From JANSYA01 sp965243385 (GTDB lineage: Bacteria > Spirochaetota > Leptospiria > Leptospirales > Leptonemataceae): a stretch of DNA of 64,000 nt. Where the stretch lies: NCBI GenBank assembly GCA_965243385.1, contig CBDEUV010000002.1, forward strand, positions 2,728,001-2,792,000, written 5' to 3'. Below the pieces are notes generated by a model. It saw only the letters and a program-made list of their open reading frames with translations. It had not been told where the DNA came from and ran no database searches. Position numbers and translations under genes: made by a program. This document shows positions 17,208-26,773 of the stretch, piece by piece (positions within the stretch are counted from its first letter, which is position 1; each line of letters starts with the position of its first letter).

Positions 17208-18367
17208 TGTTCTGCGTCCGCCTCGCCGGCCGATTCATCTTCTGGAATCTCCGGTTCCGGTTCGGGCGGAATATAATTGCCGATGATCTGCATGTGTCGC
17301 AGCGCGTTTTCGACGGCCGTGCGACGCGCCCAGTCCGTACCCATGGAAACCGAGCTGCGAATCAGCACCAGGTCCTCGTCTCCGACCGCGGGCGCCTGCC
17401 GCAGGTGAATCCAGTACGAATCGCCCTCCGCGATCGTGATATCGATCTCGGCCCAGTTTTTACCGGCCTGCTCCCAGAGCTGTTCCGCATCGCCGAATTC
17501 GCGCGCTTCCGGTTCGTCGCGAAAGCGCTGAATCATCAGACTCTTCACGGCCGCATCCAGTGGACTGGCGATATTCAGCGGGATATCGGTGACGCTGGTT
17601 TCCGACCCGGGCTCGTTCTGACGTTGATACAGGGTGAGCGGACCGCCCTGTTCCCGCTCTTCCTGACGGGCGGTCAATCGCAGCTTTTCGCCCGCTTCGT
17701 TTCGCACGCGAATCTCGCCGGTGTACGAACCCGTCGGATAGTACAGAATGCGCTTTTCGCGATAGGTAAATGGACCCTGGGTGAATTTGTCAAAGAGATA
17801 GGAGCCGATGATTAAGAGCAGGCCTTCATGATCGTAATAGCTCGAAGTCACGAAACGATTCGCGCCGCCGGATTTAACGCCGGCCCGCAATTCGACTGCG
17901 TCTCCGCCCGAGCTTTCGTAAAATCGCACGATATGTTCGGGCTCGTTCAGACCGAATTCCGTTTCGCGCTCCGGCGATCGCTGGTGATACGCATTGAGTT
18001 TCGGTCGTCGCCAGTCGCGAAAGATATTCGTAACGGTCGGACCGCCCCGTCGCCGTACATACTCGGGTGCACCGTCAGTCGCATTTGCGTCTTGTTCATC
18101 ACCGGCGGACTCATCCGCGCCGGCCTTTGCGAGTTCCGTTGCGGGAGATTCTACGAAGTACTCGTCGGCGATCAGACCCGGCTCGCGGATCAATCGCAGC
18201 GCGGCGTATTTGTCGTCCGGCGAAGCATAGTATTCAATGACTTCCCAGTCTTCCTGCCAGACGATGCTATCGCGAGAACTCTCTTCGCCGCCTGTCGGCC
18301 CCCAGAGAATCAGAACTAAGATCAGAACGCCCGCGCCCGCGGCGATGTGCGGATAGAAACGCTGCAT
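17204..18367 (-). CDS. DUF4340-domain protein of the GldA/F/G ABC operon
   Basis: 387 residues with one N-terminal membrane anchor (HIAAGAGVLILVLILW, about 7-22) and a large extracytoplasmic part resembling DUF4340 repeats, a family almost always found directly after gldG-like genes. The last 30 residues are Pro/Glu-rich. It lies 4 bases after the gldG-like gene and overlaps the LptE-like lipoprotein gene. Probable auxiliary of the ABC complex; no enzymatic motif is visible. Confidence 0.75.
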   Translation of the reverse strand: MQRFYPHIAAGAGVLILVLILWGPTGGEESSRDSIVWQEDWEVIEYYASPDDKYAALRLIREPGLIADEYFVESPATELAKAGADESAGDEQDANATDGAPEYVRRRGGPTVTNIFRDWRRPKLNAYHQRSPERETEFGLNEPEHIVRFYESSGGDAVELRAGVKSGGANRFVTSSYYDHEGLLLIIGSYLFDKFTQGPFTYREKRILYYPTGSYTGEIRVRNEAGEKLRLTARQEEREQGGPLTLYQRQNEPGSETSVTDIPLNIASPLDAAVKSLMIQRFRDEPEAREFGDAEQLWEQAGKNWAEIDITIAEGDSYWIHLRQAPAVGDEDLVLIRSSVSMGTDWARRTAVENALRHMQIIGNYIPPEPEPEIPEDESAGEADAEQ

Positions 18368-18371
18368 GGTT

Positions 18372-20297
18372 TCAGCCCGCCTCGACGAAGCGCCGGTTCT
18401 TGCGGAATAGATAGATGCTCAGGCCCAGCCCCGCCCCCACCGCGATCGGAAACAGCAGCGCGAAGAGAATCAGCCAGAATTTCGCGTCATCCGAAATCTG
18501 AATGGCGCGGGTTTGCTTTTCTTTCGGAGCGAGCGCGGCGATGAGCGGACTTTCGGTCAGCCAGAAGAGGCCCTGGGACGCCAGTGTGATGTTTTTGTTT
18601 ACGACCGGAAAACTCAGCCCCCGCTCGGCCAGCCAGTCGACTCCGGAAAAGAATACGACTTTCGCGCCCTGAGTTTCGCCGGGTTGTTGGTAGGCAAGGC
18701 CCAGCAAGCGTCGCGCGGTCTTCTCGCCGTCTTCCCGGCGGCCGTTGCGGTTGGCGTCGAAGAAGGCGTTGTGCGGCGAATGCAAGAACTCGGTCGGCAC
18801 GAGATCGTTCAGCTCGCGTCCTTCCGCCTGAGTTTCATTATCGCCCGGAGCCGACTGCGCCTGGTCGAAGTATCCGCTCAGGGGCATCACAACGAGGGGC
18901 TGCAATCCGGAGGACAGGCCTTCGACAATACCGTGTTCGCCGAAAGTATTCACGACCGCGACCCCGCTCAGATTCGTGCTGGTCAGGACCTGGCCTATAT
19001 AATCATAACGCTTGCCGCCCAGCTCTTCTCGCAGCCAGCGAAAGTCTTCGCGTCCCGCAGGATCGATGGCGATAAAAACTTTACCGCCGCCTTTAATATA
19101 ATCCAGAACCGCTTTTTTCGCTTCGGGGCCGAAAGGCACGGTTGGTCCGAGAATAAAAACGGCCGTCGCTTTTTCGGGAATAGGACCCGGCCAGGAGTTG
19201 TTTGTATCGAGCGCGTAGAGCGTGCTGTTAAAGAATCGCAGTTGTTCTTTTAACGATTCGACGCTGGCCGCGCGTTCGGTGTTGCGGGTGAGATTATACC
19301 GTTCGCCGTTGGAAGCCGTGAAATACAGATTGCGCTGCGGCGACGCGACATAGAGCAGCGCGCGCGTCACTTCGCGCTCCAGCTTATTCATATCTTTCTG
19401 GGAAGTAACGTAGACTCTCCGTTCGACGTACGGCTTCTCGGCAGCGGCGTCCTGGCGCAGTACGCGAAAGATCAGCGTGCCGTTGCTTACGGTGCCGAAT
19501 TCTTGAGTATTGAAAGCCTGCAGGTCGGCGTTTAGAAATTCCAGCTCGATTTTGCCGTTCATCTTCGGAATATTTTCGACCATCACCCGCAGCTCGTCGG
19601 TGATGCGATACAATTCCGGCTGCCGCTGCCGATCCGACCGCGTGCGCACCGCCTGTTGTTCCGGAAGAAAGGCGTACAATTTCACCTGCGCGTCGATGGA
19701 ACCCACGATGGTCTGGGCGTCTTCGCTGAACGAATAATAACCCGGCGAAAGATCGAGGGAAGGATTGCGATTGCCGACCACATAGTTGACCAGCACCAGC
19801 ACGCTCACGACCGCGAAGATCGAATAGGCCGCGCTCTTCAGATAGCTCTGCTTCTGTTCGACCAGGGCCGCGGCGGCGACCGCCTCGACGGAATGGCTGA
19901 GGCTCATCATCAGGCGATAGACCAGCGCCGCGCCGTAACTCAGCAAAAACAAAAACAGGAAGGCCAGACGCAGGCGCGGCAAGAACGACTCTTCACCCGC
20001 GACGAGTTTATCGACCGGCACCTGCAGCAGATCCCGGGCCAGAAAAAAAATCAGCGCCAGCAGACCCGCACCCCAGCTCAGCCACAGGCCGCGGGCCAGG
20101 GGCGCTCCAGCCGCTTCGCCTTTGCCGCGACCGAAGATCAATATCAGCGGATCGGAAAGCGCCAGCGCGAGTCCAAGCCCGGCGAAGAGAATGCTCTGCA
20201 GTCCTTGCTCGAAGGACATCGCCAGGAAAAACAAAAGCGTCCCCGTGAAGAACACCCAGATCCCGTAGCGTTGATAAAATACGAAGAGTCTTTCCAT
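18372..20297 (-). CDS. gldG: GldG-like ABC transport system auxiliary protein
   Basis: 641 residues. The N-terminal about 190 residues hold several transmembrane helices (starting WVFFTGTLLFFLAMSF), then a large extracytoplasmic region with SFSEDAQTIVGSIDAQVKLYAF, AVFILGPTVPFGPEAKKAVLDYIKGGGKVFIAIDP and other features of the GldG/IflA (PF09822) fold. A final helix is followed by RKNRRF. ATG 20297 is chosen because the open frame upstream overlaps the permease gene and lacks family sequence. In gliding Bacteroidetes GldG is part of the GldAFG ABC complex; in non-gliders such operons are widespread and their cargo is unknown. Confidence 0.88.
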   Translation of the reverse strand: MERLFVFYQRYGIWVFFTGTLLFFLAMSFEQGLQSILFAGLGLALALSDPLILIFGRGKGEAAGAPLARGLWLSWGAGLLALIFFLARDLLQVPVDKLVAGEESFLPRLRLAFLFLFLLSYGAALVYRLMMSLSHSVEAVAAAALVEQKQSYLKSAAYSIFAVVSVLVLVNYVVGNRNPSLDLSPGYYSFSEDAQTIVGSIDAQVKLYAFLPEQQAVRTRSDRQRQPELYRITDELRVMVENIPKMNGKIELEFLNADLQAFNTQEFGTVSNGTLIFRVLRQDAAAEKPYVERRVYVTSQKDMNKLEREVTRALLYVASPQRNLYFTASNGERYNLTRNTERAASVESLKEQLRFFNSTLYALDTNNSWPGPIPEKATAVFILGPTVPFGPEAKKAVLDYIKGGGKVFIAIDPAGREDFRWLREELGGKRYDYIGQVLTSTNLSGVAVVNTFGEHGIVEGLSSGLQPLVVMPLSGYFDQAQSAPGDNETQAEGRELNDLVPTEFLHSPHNAFFDANRNGRREDGEKTARRLLGLAYQQPGETQGAKVVFFSGVDWLAERGLSFPVVNKNITLASQGLFWLTESPLIAALAPKEKQTRAIQISDDAKFWLILFALLFPIAVGAGLGLSIYLFRKNRRFVEAG

Positions 20298-20314
20298 AAT
20301 ATTACAACCCGGGT

Positions 20315-21136
20315 TCAGGCCTGCCCGCGCCAGCGACGCGATTCGAGCACCCGAACGGTCAAAAACAAAAAGAATACGGTCAGGCTTGCGAAGAAGACCA
20401 CGCCTTTCAATGGGATCACTCCGCGAGTGAACGGCAGAAAATGATTCAGGCCGTGCAGATACGTCAGAATGCCTTTGGCCGGTTCGGGCAAGAGCCCCGC
20501 CAGAAATCCGCCGATGTCGATCAAGACGAGAATCGCGCCGCCGATCAAAAGCGAGATCAGATAGCTGTCTGAAAGGCTGGAGGCGAAGACGCCGACGCTG
20601 TAGGCGTAGAGACCGGTCAGAATCAGACCGACCAGGCCGGAGACAACGACGTACCAATCGCCCTCGGCGATGCCCGCCACATACACCAGAGTGACTCCGG
20701 TAACCAGCCCGGTGATCAAAAACGCTCCCATCAGAAATTTACCGAGCACCAGCTCCAGGTCGGTAACGGGCAGGGTATACAGCAATTCGAGAGTGCCCTG
20801 CCGCCGTTCGTTGACGAAGGCCGACATCGACAGAAAGAGCGCCGCCAGAAGCGTGAATATATAGAAGAGATGATACAATACCCGGGCGATATCTTCGTAG
20901 GTGGTGCCGGGCGTCATCACTAACAACACGCTCAAGAGACCGCAGATAAAGACGACGATGCCAATGCTCAGAGCCGGCAAATTCGAACCCATAAACGAGT
21001 TGATCTCTTTCAGGAAGATCCAGCGCGCCTGACGAAAAACCCGTGTCGCGGCAATACCGGTGGACTGGCCCGGATCGCCCGCGACCACCGGCGCCTGGTT
21101 TTGAGAATTCGTTTCGGAATTGTTTTCAGGAGCCAT
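20315..21136 (-). CDS. gldF: ABC-2 type permease (GldF-like)
   Basis: 273 residues, six transmembrane helices. It begins ARWIFLKEINSFMGSNLPAL, typical of ABC-2 permeases that start with an amphipathic helix, and contains NERRQGTLELLYTLPVTDLELVLGKFL, the conserved cytosolic coupling segment. Its ATG overlaps the ATPase stop (TGATG) and its stop lies 17 bases before gldG, so the three are one translational unit. Substrate unknown. Confidence 0.92.
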   Translation of the reverse strand: MAPENNSETNSQNQAPVVAGDPGQSTGIAATRVFRQARWIFLKEINSFMGSNLPALSIGIVVFICGLLSVLLVMTPGTTYEDIARVLYHLFYIFTLLAALFLSMSAFVNERRQGTLELLYTLPVTDLELVLGKFLMGAFLITGLVTGVTLVYVAGIAEGDWYVVVSGLVGLILTGLYAYSVGVFASSLSDSYLISLLIGGAILVLIDIGGFLAGLLPEPAKGILTYLHGLNHFLPFTRGVIPLKGVVFFASLTVFFLFLTVRVLESRRWRGQA

Positions 21137-21858
21137 CAGCGTCCCACCTCCGTGACCGGCGCTGCGGTCATCTGCATAAAACGTTCTTCGAGTCCGGACT
21201 GCAGCTCGTCGCCCGCCAGCTCGCCGGCCAGACGGCCTTTGTGAATCACGATCACCCGGTCGCAGGTCTGGCTGACCTCGGTCAGAATGTGGCTGGAGAT
21301 TAAGATGGTGTGATCGCCGGCGAGACGGCGAATCAATTTACGCACTTCGACGATCTGCACGGGATCCAGCCCCGACACCGGCTCGTCAAAGATCAGGACC
21401 GGCGGGGAGCCGATCAACGCCTGCGCGATGCCCACCCGCTTGCGAAAGCCGAGCGACAGGTGACGGATCAGCGAACGGCGGGCCAGCTCCAGCTGCGTCA
21501 GTTCGGTTACCCGGATAAACTCCGCCTCGAAGGCTTCGCGCTCGACGATGCCGCGTAAACGCGCTACAAATCTAAGATAGTCTTCGACGGTCATCTCGGG
21601 ATAGAGCGGCGGCACTTCGGGCAGATAGCCCATGCGATGCTTCACTTCTAATGGATGTGCGAAAACGTTTATACCGTCGATCGAGCATTCCCCGGCCGAC
21701 GGCACAAGGTAGCCGGTCAGCACCCGCAGAGTGGTAGTTTTGCCGGCTCCGTTGAGCCCGAGCAGCCCGACGACCTCGCCCTTCTCGATTGAGAAGTTCA
21801 CATCCTCAAGCGCGGCGAAGTCGCCGTAATATTTCGTTAATTGCGATACGCGAATCAT
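21136..21858 (-). CDS. gldA: ABC transporter ATPase (GldA-like)
   Basis: 240 residues, cytosolic nucleotide-binding subunit of the GldA/F/G-type transporter. Walker A GLNGAGKT is at 34-41, the signature LSLGFRKRVGIAQAL follows with Phe-Arg in place of the usual Gly-Gln, and Walker B is LIFDEPVSGLDP, then the switch His in ILISSHIL. It is the first gene of a five-gene minus-strand operon and is divergent from a TPR gene across about 190 bases. The order ATPase, permease, GldG, DUF4340 is the standard arrangement for this transporter class. Confidence 0.93.
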   Translation of the reverse strand: MIRVSQLTKYYGDFAALEDVNFSIEKGEVVGLLGLNGAGKTTTLRVLTGYLVPSAGECSIDGINVFAHPLEVKHRMGYLPEVPPLYPEMTVEDYLRFVARLRGIVEREAFEAEFIRVTELTQLELARRSLIRHLSLGFRKRVGIAQALIGSPPVLIFDEPVSGLDPVQIVEVRKLIRRLAGDHTILISSHILTEVSQTCDRVIVIHKGRLAGELAGDELQSGLEERFMQMTAAPVTEVGR

Positions 21859-22050
21859 GATTCCAGTCCGTGCGTCCTTTCGTCGCTGCGGCGCAGATAG
21901 CAGGTTGGCGACCGGTCAGCGAGCACGCGTGCGCCGGAAGGGTCGCCGCCGGATTACCTGCGACGTTCCCTGTCTGAGTGGCCGCGACGACGGGGGTGTC
22001 AATAAAATTTATTGGACTACAGAAGCTTGCGGCCTTATACCGGGCCTGCT

Positions 22051-23691
22051 GTGAAATTCTCTCGTTTTATCGCGACGGCCTGCCTGCTATCGCTCTCTCT
22101 GTCGGCGAGCGCCCCGCTCCCGGCGCAAGGCGGCGGATACTATCGCCAGGGCAAACTGGCTTTCAGCGGTCGCAATTATGATCGCGCGTACGATCTCTTT
22201 CAGAAAGCGCTGCAGGCGAATCCCTCCAACGGCAATCCGCTGTTTTATATGGGCTATATTCTCGAGCAGCAGAATCGCCGGGGCGAGGCCGTGAACGCCT
22301 ACCAGCGCGCCGTCAGTCTGCGCATGGACAAAGACCTGCGCGAAAAGGCGTACTGGAAGATCGTCCTGTACTATAAGTTTGTGCGCGACTGGGAGAATCT
22401 TTACGTTTACAGCGAAAAATTCTTAAAGATCAACAATTCTAAAGGCGTGCGTAAACTGTATGAGCTGGCCGACCAGAATCGCGATCCACGCGTCGCGAAA
22501 GTCAATCGCTTGATGCAGGAAGCGCGCAAACACCAGAAAGACGGCCGCGTAAAAGAAGCCGCGTCGCTCTATCGCCAGGCCCTCAGCGTTAAAAGCGATC
22601 ATCACCCCGCGCGCTGGGAGTTGGCTCTCGCGCGCATGCAGCTCAAAGACTATCGCGCGGCCGAAGAGAATTTGCGTACGCTGATTCGCTCCGACGAACA
22701 GCGCTGGGAATATCACTATAAAGCCGGCATCTGCAATTTGCAGATGGATCGCTTTGACCGCACGCTGCGCGATATGGAACGTGCACGCGAACTCAACGAG
22801 AAGCCCGGCAAGTCGTTCGTCTATTTCGTAAATCTGGCCGAAGGTCTGGCGCATCTGGAACGCGATGCGCACGATACCGCCCGCGATCGCTTCCAGGCCG
22901 CGCTGAAGGTTCGCGCGACGCCCCGGGTGCACGGAGCCCTCGCCCGCGCGCAGTGGGAGCTGGGACGTTTCGCTGAGGCGGAAGCCAGCTCCAGACGCGC
23001 TTTGAAAAAAGAGCCACAGCAATCCGACGCCTATCTGGTATCCACCCTGGCGGCGATTCGCAGCAGGAAATCCGCGGCGTATCCGAAAAGCCAGACCGTG
23101 TTGCAACGCCTGGAAGCTCAGAGCAGCAGCGAAACCAATCCGACTCCGGGACGCTATACTCCCGTGATGCTCTATCTCGGCCGCGAAGCCGCCCGACGCG
23201 AAAAATGGGAACTGGCGATACGCGCTTTCGAAAAAGTGAATATGAAACGCCTCCAGGCCATCTACGAAGCCGAGCGCCGGGCGAAGGAAACGGGCCCCAA
23301 CTCGCTCCGGGACTACAACTACCATTACGGCACGGCCCTGTTTAACGCCGGAGCGAATCGCCAGGCGATCATCACCCTGAAACGCGTGGAAAATTCGCAC
23401 GCTGCCGATTATATGGTGGCCCGCGCTTACAGCCGCGAAGACAACCTCGACGGTGCGCGAGACTATTTGAAGAAGGCCGCGACCGCGCAGGAGCGTTACT
23501 GGCAAAGCGCGTTGCGCGACGAAGCCATTCAAAAGCTGATGCGGGCCAACGCGGACTTCGATTTCTTCGTTCGCAATCGCGGACGCGAGCCGGCGCCGGT
23601 CGTTCCGGAGACGCCGACGGACGGGGCAAAGGATTCCAAAGAATCCGCGGACTCGAACGACACGACGCGGGCCGCCCCCGACAAGCCCTGA
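22051..23691 (+). CDS. Exported tetratricopeptide-repeat protein
   Basis: 546 residues from GTG 22051, which gives a clean signal peptide (KFSRFIATACLLSLSLSASA, cleavage near LPAQ). An upstream TTG at 22012 would place 13 polar residues in front of it. The body is a chain of TPR-like helix pairs from about residue 35 to 480, for example YDRAYDLFQKALQANPSNGNPLFYMGYI and VKEAASLYRQALSVKSDHHPARWELALARM. The C-terminus is low complexity, Pro/Asp/Ser-rich. A periplasmic scaffold role is likely. The following TldD-type gene starts 53 bases later, so the pair may be an operon. Confidence 0.85.
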   Translation: MKFSRFIATACLLSLSLSASAPLPAQGGGYYRQGKLAFSGRNYDRAYDLFQKALQANPSNGNPLFYMGYILEQQNRRGEAVNAYQRAVSLRMDKDLREKAYWKIVLYYKFVRDWENLYVYSEKFLKINNSKGVRKLYELADQNRDPRVAKVNRLMQEARKHQKDGRVKEAASLYRQALSVKSDHHPARWELALARMQLKDYRAAEENLRTLIRSDEQRWEYHYKAGICNLQMDRFDRTLRDMERARELNEKPGKSFVYFVNLAEGLAHLERDAHDTARDRFQAALKVRATPRVHGALARAQWELGRFAEAEASSRRALKKEPQQSDAYLVSTLAAIRSRKSAAYPKSQTVLQRLEAQSSSETNPTPGRYTPVMLYLGREAARREKWELAIRAFEKVNMKRLQAIYEAERRAKETGPNSLRDYNYHYGTALFNAGANRQAIITLKRVENSHAADYMVARAYSREDNLDGARDYLKKAATAQERYWQSALRDEAIQKLMRANADFDFFVRNRGREPAPVVPETPTDGAKDSKESADSNDTTRAAPDKP

Positions 23692-23744
23692 TAGACCGAA
23701 GCAGTCGGACAGGAACGCGTCGCGCCATCACAGGATACACTATT

Positions 23745-25472
23745 TTGCCCAGGCCCCCAAAGAATTCGAAGAGCCCGAAAAATACAGGGAAACCGAGAAA
23801 AACCGGATCGCAAAAAAGATCGAAATCATTCAGCGGCGGCCTTTACGATCGAGCCCAGCTTCTGAAGATCAAAGCTTATCTGCGCGAAGAGCTGCAGCGC
23901 TCGCGAAACCAACTCAAGATTCGCGGCAAACCCCGTATCTACTATCTATCGTACCTGTTTCGCAATCAGCAAACCGACAAAGTCTGGGGCCGACTCGGCG
24001 CGATCAACGAATCCGCAAGCCGCACTCACAATTCCGTTTACTGCGACGTGCGCGTGGGCTCCAATCGCTACGACAACGTCAGCAACGGCGGTCTGGAAGA
24101 TAACAATCCCCAGGACGAATCCTGCGACTATATCAATCTGCCGCTGGAGCCGTCGAAGGACGCATTTAAATTCGGACTGTGGAAGCTGACCGATGCGCGC
24201 TATCGCGAAGCCGCCGAGCAATACTACGAGCGCAAATCACGCGAATTGCATTTCGTCGAAGCGTATCCGGAACTGTCTTCGCGTATTCAGCAACCCGTGC
24301 AAAATCGGTTTCGGTACAAAGAGTTCGCAGCGGTCGATCTGGATTACTGGAAACAACTGATTCGCAAAGCCGGATCCCAGGTCAAAAAGTACAAAGCCAT
24401 CAAAAACTCCTGGTTCGAGTTTATTTCGCATCGCCGTCAGCATCTGTTCGTAAATTCGCAGGGCAGTGTAATCCTGCAACAGCTGGCCATTTACGAATTG
24501 CGCTTTCACGTCTGGATGCTGACCAAAGACGGCGAAGGCTTAAGTCAGGAAGTCAATCTCATCGAAGGCGATATCGACGACCTGCCGACCGAAAAAGAGT
24601 TCTTGAGAATTCTGCGAAGCCGCATCGAAGGCCTGCTCGCGCTGCGCGACGCGCCCCGCATCAATTCGTATTCCGGCCCGGTGCTGCTCAGCCCCGACGC
24701 CTGCGGATTGTTTTTTCACGAAGTCGTCGGCCATCGCCTGGAGGGGTCGCGTCTGCTCAATCCCGAAGAAGGCGCGACTTTCATGGACCTGCGCGGCAAA
24801 CGCATCGCGCCGGATTTCATTGACATCGTCGACGATCCGACCTACGCGAAGCACTCCGACGGACGCACGATGATCGGCGCCTTTGCTTTCGACGACGAAG
24901 GCGCGCCGTCGCAGCGCGCGGTGCTGGTTGAAAAAGGCGTGCTCAAAAGCTTCCTGACTACGAGCGCGCCCATCCCGGGCCAGCGCAAACTAAACGGGCA
25001 CGCGCGCAATAGTCTGCACGAACGACCTATTTCGCGTATGGGCAATCTCTTCGTCATCAATCGCAAGCCGACGCCGCGGGAAGAAATTCGCGCGCTTTTT
25101 ATTGAAGAAATTAAACGCCAGAAAAAGCCGTACGGCATTATGGTCAAAGAGGTGTTGGGCGGCGAAACCGGCACCGGTAGCTATGATTTCCAGGCCTTCA
25201 AAGGCGAAATCCTGAACGCGGTGCGGGTCTTTCCCGACGGGCGCGAAGAACCGGTTCGCGGCGTCGATTTCGTGGGCACGCCGCTCTCGGCCCTGGATTC
25301 GGTGATCTGTCTCGGCGACGACACGGTGATGGACAACAGCTACTGCGGCGCCGAATCGGGCATGGTGCCCGTGTCGACGATCGCGCCGTCGATGTTAATC
25401 CGCAATCTGGAGCTGCAGAGCCAGGATCGCGAACGCTTCACGCAGTACGTGTTGCCACTGCCTTACAAATAG
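23745..25472 (+). CDS. tldD: TldD/PmbA-family metallopeptidase
   Basis: 575 residues. The zinc motif HEVVGHRLEG (HExxxH) lies in the C-terminal half, followed by the TldD hallmarks DEGAPSQRAVLVEKGVLKSFLTT and GHARNSLHERPISRMGNLFV, and a GGETGTGSYDFQAFKGEI segment. TldD usually works with TldE to process small modified peptides or antitoxins; no TldE-like gene is beside it. Odd feature: an N-terminal extension of about 35 residues rich in Lys, Pro and Ser. The start is TTG at 23745, with AGGA about 10 bases upstream; an internal start after the basic tail cannot be excluded. Confidence 0.88.
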   Translation: MPRPPKNSKSPKNTGKPRKTGSQKRSKSFSGGLYDRAQLLKIKAYLREELQRSRNQLKIRGKPRIYYLSYLFRNQQTDKVWGRLGAINESASRTHNSVYCDVRVGSNRYDNVSNGGLEDNNPQDESCDYINLPLEPSKDAFKFGLWKLTDARYREAAEQYYERKSRELHFVEAYPELSSRIQQPVQNRFRYKEFAAVDLDYWKQLIRKAGSQVKKYKAIKNSWFEFISHRRQHLFVNSQGSVILQQLAIYELRFHVWMLTKDGEGLSQEVNLIEGDIDDLPTEKEFLRILRSRIEGLLALRDAPRINSYSGPVLLSPDACGLFFHEVVGHRLEGSRLLNPEEGATFMDLRGKRIAPDFIDIVDDPTYAKHSDGRTMIGAFAFDDEGAPSQRAVLVEKGVLKSFLTTSAPIPGQRKLNGHARNSLHERPISRMGNLFVINRKPTPREEIRALFIEEIKRQKKPYGIMVKEVLGGETGTGSYDFQAFKGEILNAVRVFPDGREEPVRGVDFVGTPLSALDSVICLGDDTVMDNSYCGAESGMVPVSTIAPSMLIRNLELQSQDRERFTQYVLPLPYK

Positions 25473-25516
25473 GTACGCGAAGTCCCGTACATCAGGACAT
25501 GCGGATCAGATCCGGC

Positions 25517-26731
25517 TCACGATCCAGTCGGCATCGCGGCGCGTAAAACGGCGATCAGATCATTGAGGTCGGCGTCGCTATGACCGGCCTGTAAGATCAC
25601 GCGCAGGCGGCTCGTATTCTTCGGCACGGTCGGCGGGCGAATCGCACGCACATCGAGGCCGGCGTCCTGACAGGCCTGCGCCAGAGCCAGCGCTTTCGCT
25701 TCGTCGCCGACAATCACCGGAACGATATGAGTGGTTGAAGTTCCGGTATTGAATCCCAGCGCCTGCAACTCGCGCCGGAGATCCTCCGCGAGTTTGCGCA
25801 CGCGGTCCCGCGCCCTGCGCGCGTCTTCCGTCTGCAGCCATTCGATCACCAGCGAAAGCAGGCGCGCCAGATGCGGCGGTTGAGCGGTACTGAAGATCAG
25901 CGAGCGTGCGCGGTTCACCAGCAGCTCTTTTAATTCCGGCGCGCCGCAGACGAAGGCGCCCATCAGCCCGGGAGCTTTGCCGCAGGGAAAGACGTTCACG
26001 GCGATGCGCTGCGCAACACCCTCGCGCGCCGCGAGTCCCGCTCCCGAATCGCCGGTTACGCCGATGGAGTGCGCTTCGTCCAGATAAACGCAGGCGTCGT
26101 AGCGATCGGCGAGCCGGCAGAGGGCGCGCAAATCGGGGCTGTCCCCGTCCATACTGAAAACGGCTTCGGTCACCAGCCAGATGCGCTTCGCTCCGGTGCT
26201 CGCATATTTCGCAAGCTGCGCCTCCAGATCGTTCAAATCGTTGTGGCGAAAATAATAGCGACGCGCGCCCGACAGACGAATCCCATCGAGTAACGACGCG
26301 TGACACAGACGATCGCAAAATACGAGATCGCGCGGGGCGACGACCGCAGGCAAAGCGCCGGTATTCGCGGCGTAGCCGGAGTGAAACAGCAACGCCGAAG
26401 GCGCGCCGACGTAGCGCGCGAAATCCGCCTCGGCCGCCGCGAAGGCTTCGTAATGACCGCGAATCAAGCGTGAACCGGTGCTGCCGACGAAGGAATCGTC
26501 GCCCGCTCCGCTCGAAGGCTCCGTGAGCAGCCGTCGCAAGAATTCGTCGAGCAGGCCGGACGCATTCAGCGATAGATAATCGTTCGACGAAAAATCCAGC
26601 CGACCCGTATGCGCCTTCAGGGTGCGATAGCGATCATTATCGCGCAGACCGGCGAGTTCCTCTCGGACTGCCGAAATCCAGCCGTCGATCGCCATACCGG
26701 AGTTTCCGGCGCTGTCATTATCTGCTTTCAT
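25517..26731 (-). CDS. bioF: 8-amino-7-oxononanoate synthase-like alpha-oxoamine synthase
   Basis: 404 residues, PLP-dependent enzyme that condenses an amino acid with an acyl thioester; most like BioF (alanine plus pimeloyl-ACP, biotin synthesis). Seen in order: LDFSSNDYLSL, FVGSTGSRLIRGHYEAF, LLFHSGYAANTGAL, FRHNDLNDLEAQL, VTEAVFSMDGDSPDL, VYLDEAHSIGVTGDSGAGL and the PLP lysine (about Lys252) in CGKAPGLMGAF. The residues before that lysine (NVFPC) differ from the usual GTLGKA. The frame is open 324 codons further upstream, but that part is antisense to the next gene. KBL or serine palmitoyltransferase function is possible. No other bio genes are nearby. Confidence 0.75.
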   Translation of the reverse strand: MKADNDSAGNSGMAIDGWISAVREELAGLRDNDRYRTLKAHTGRLDFSSNDYLSLNASGLLDEFLRRLLTEPSSGAGDDSFVGSTGSRLIRGHYEAFAAAEADFARYVGAPSALLFHSGYAANTGALPAVVAPRDLVFCDRLCHASLLDGIRLSGARRYYFRHNDLNDLEAQLAKYASTGAKRIWLVTEAVFSMDGDSPDLRALCRLADRYDACVYLDEAHSIGVTGDSGAGLAAREGVAQRIAVNVFPCGKAPGLMGAFVCGAPELKELLVNRARSLIFSTAQPPHLARLLSLVIEWLQTEDARRARDRVRKLAEDLRRELQALGFNTGTSTTHIVPVIVGDEAKALALAQACQDAGLDVRAIRPPTVPKNTSRLRVILQAGHSDADLNDLIAVLRAAMPTGS

Positions 26732-26773
26732 AATTGCGCGTCGTTTCCAGACTGGGTACAGGAGATTCCCGGT

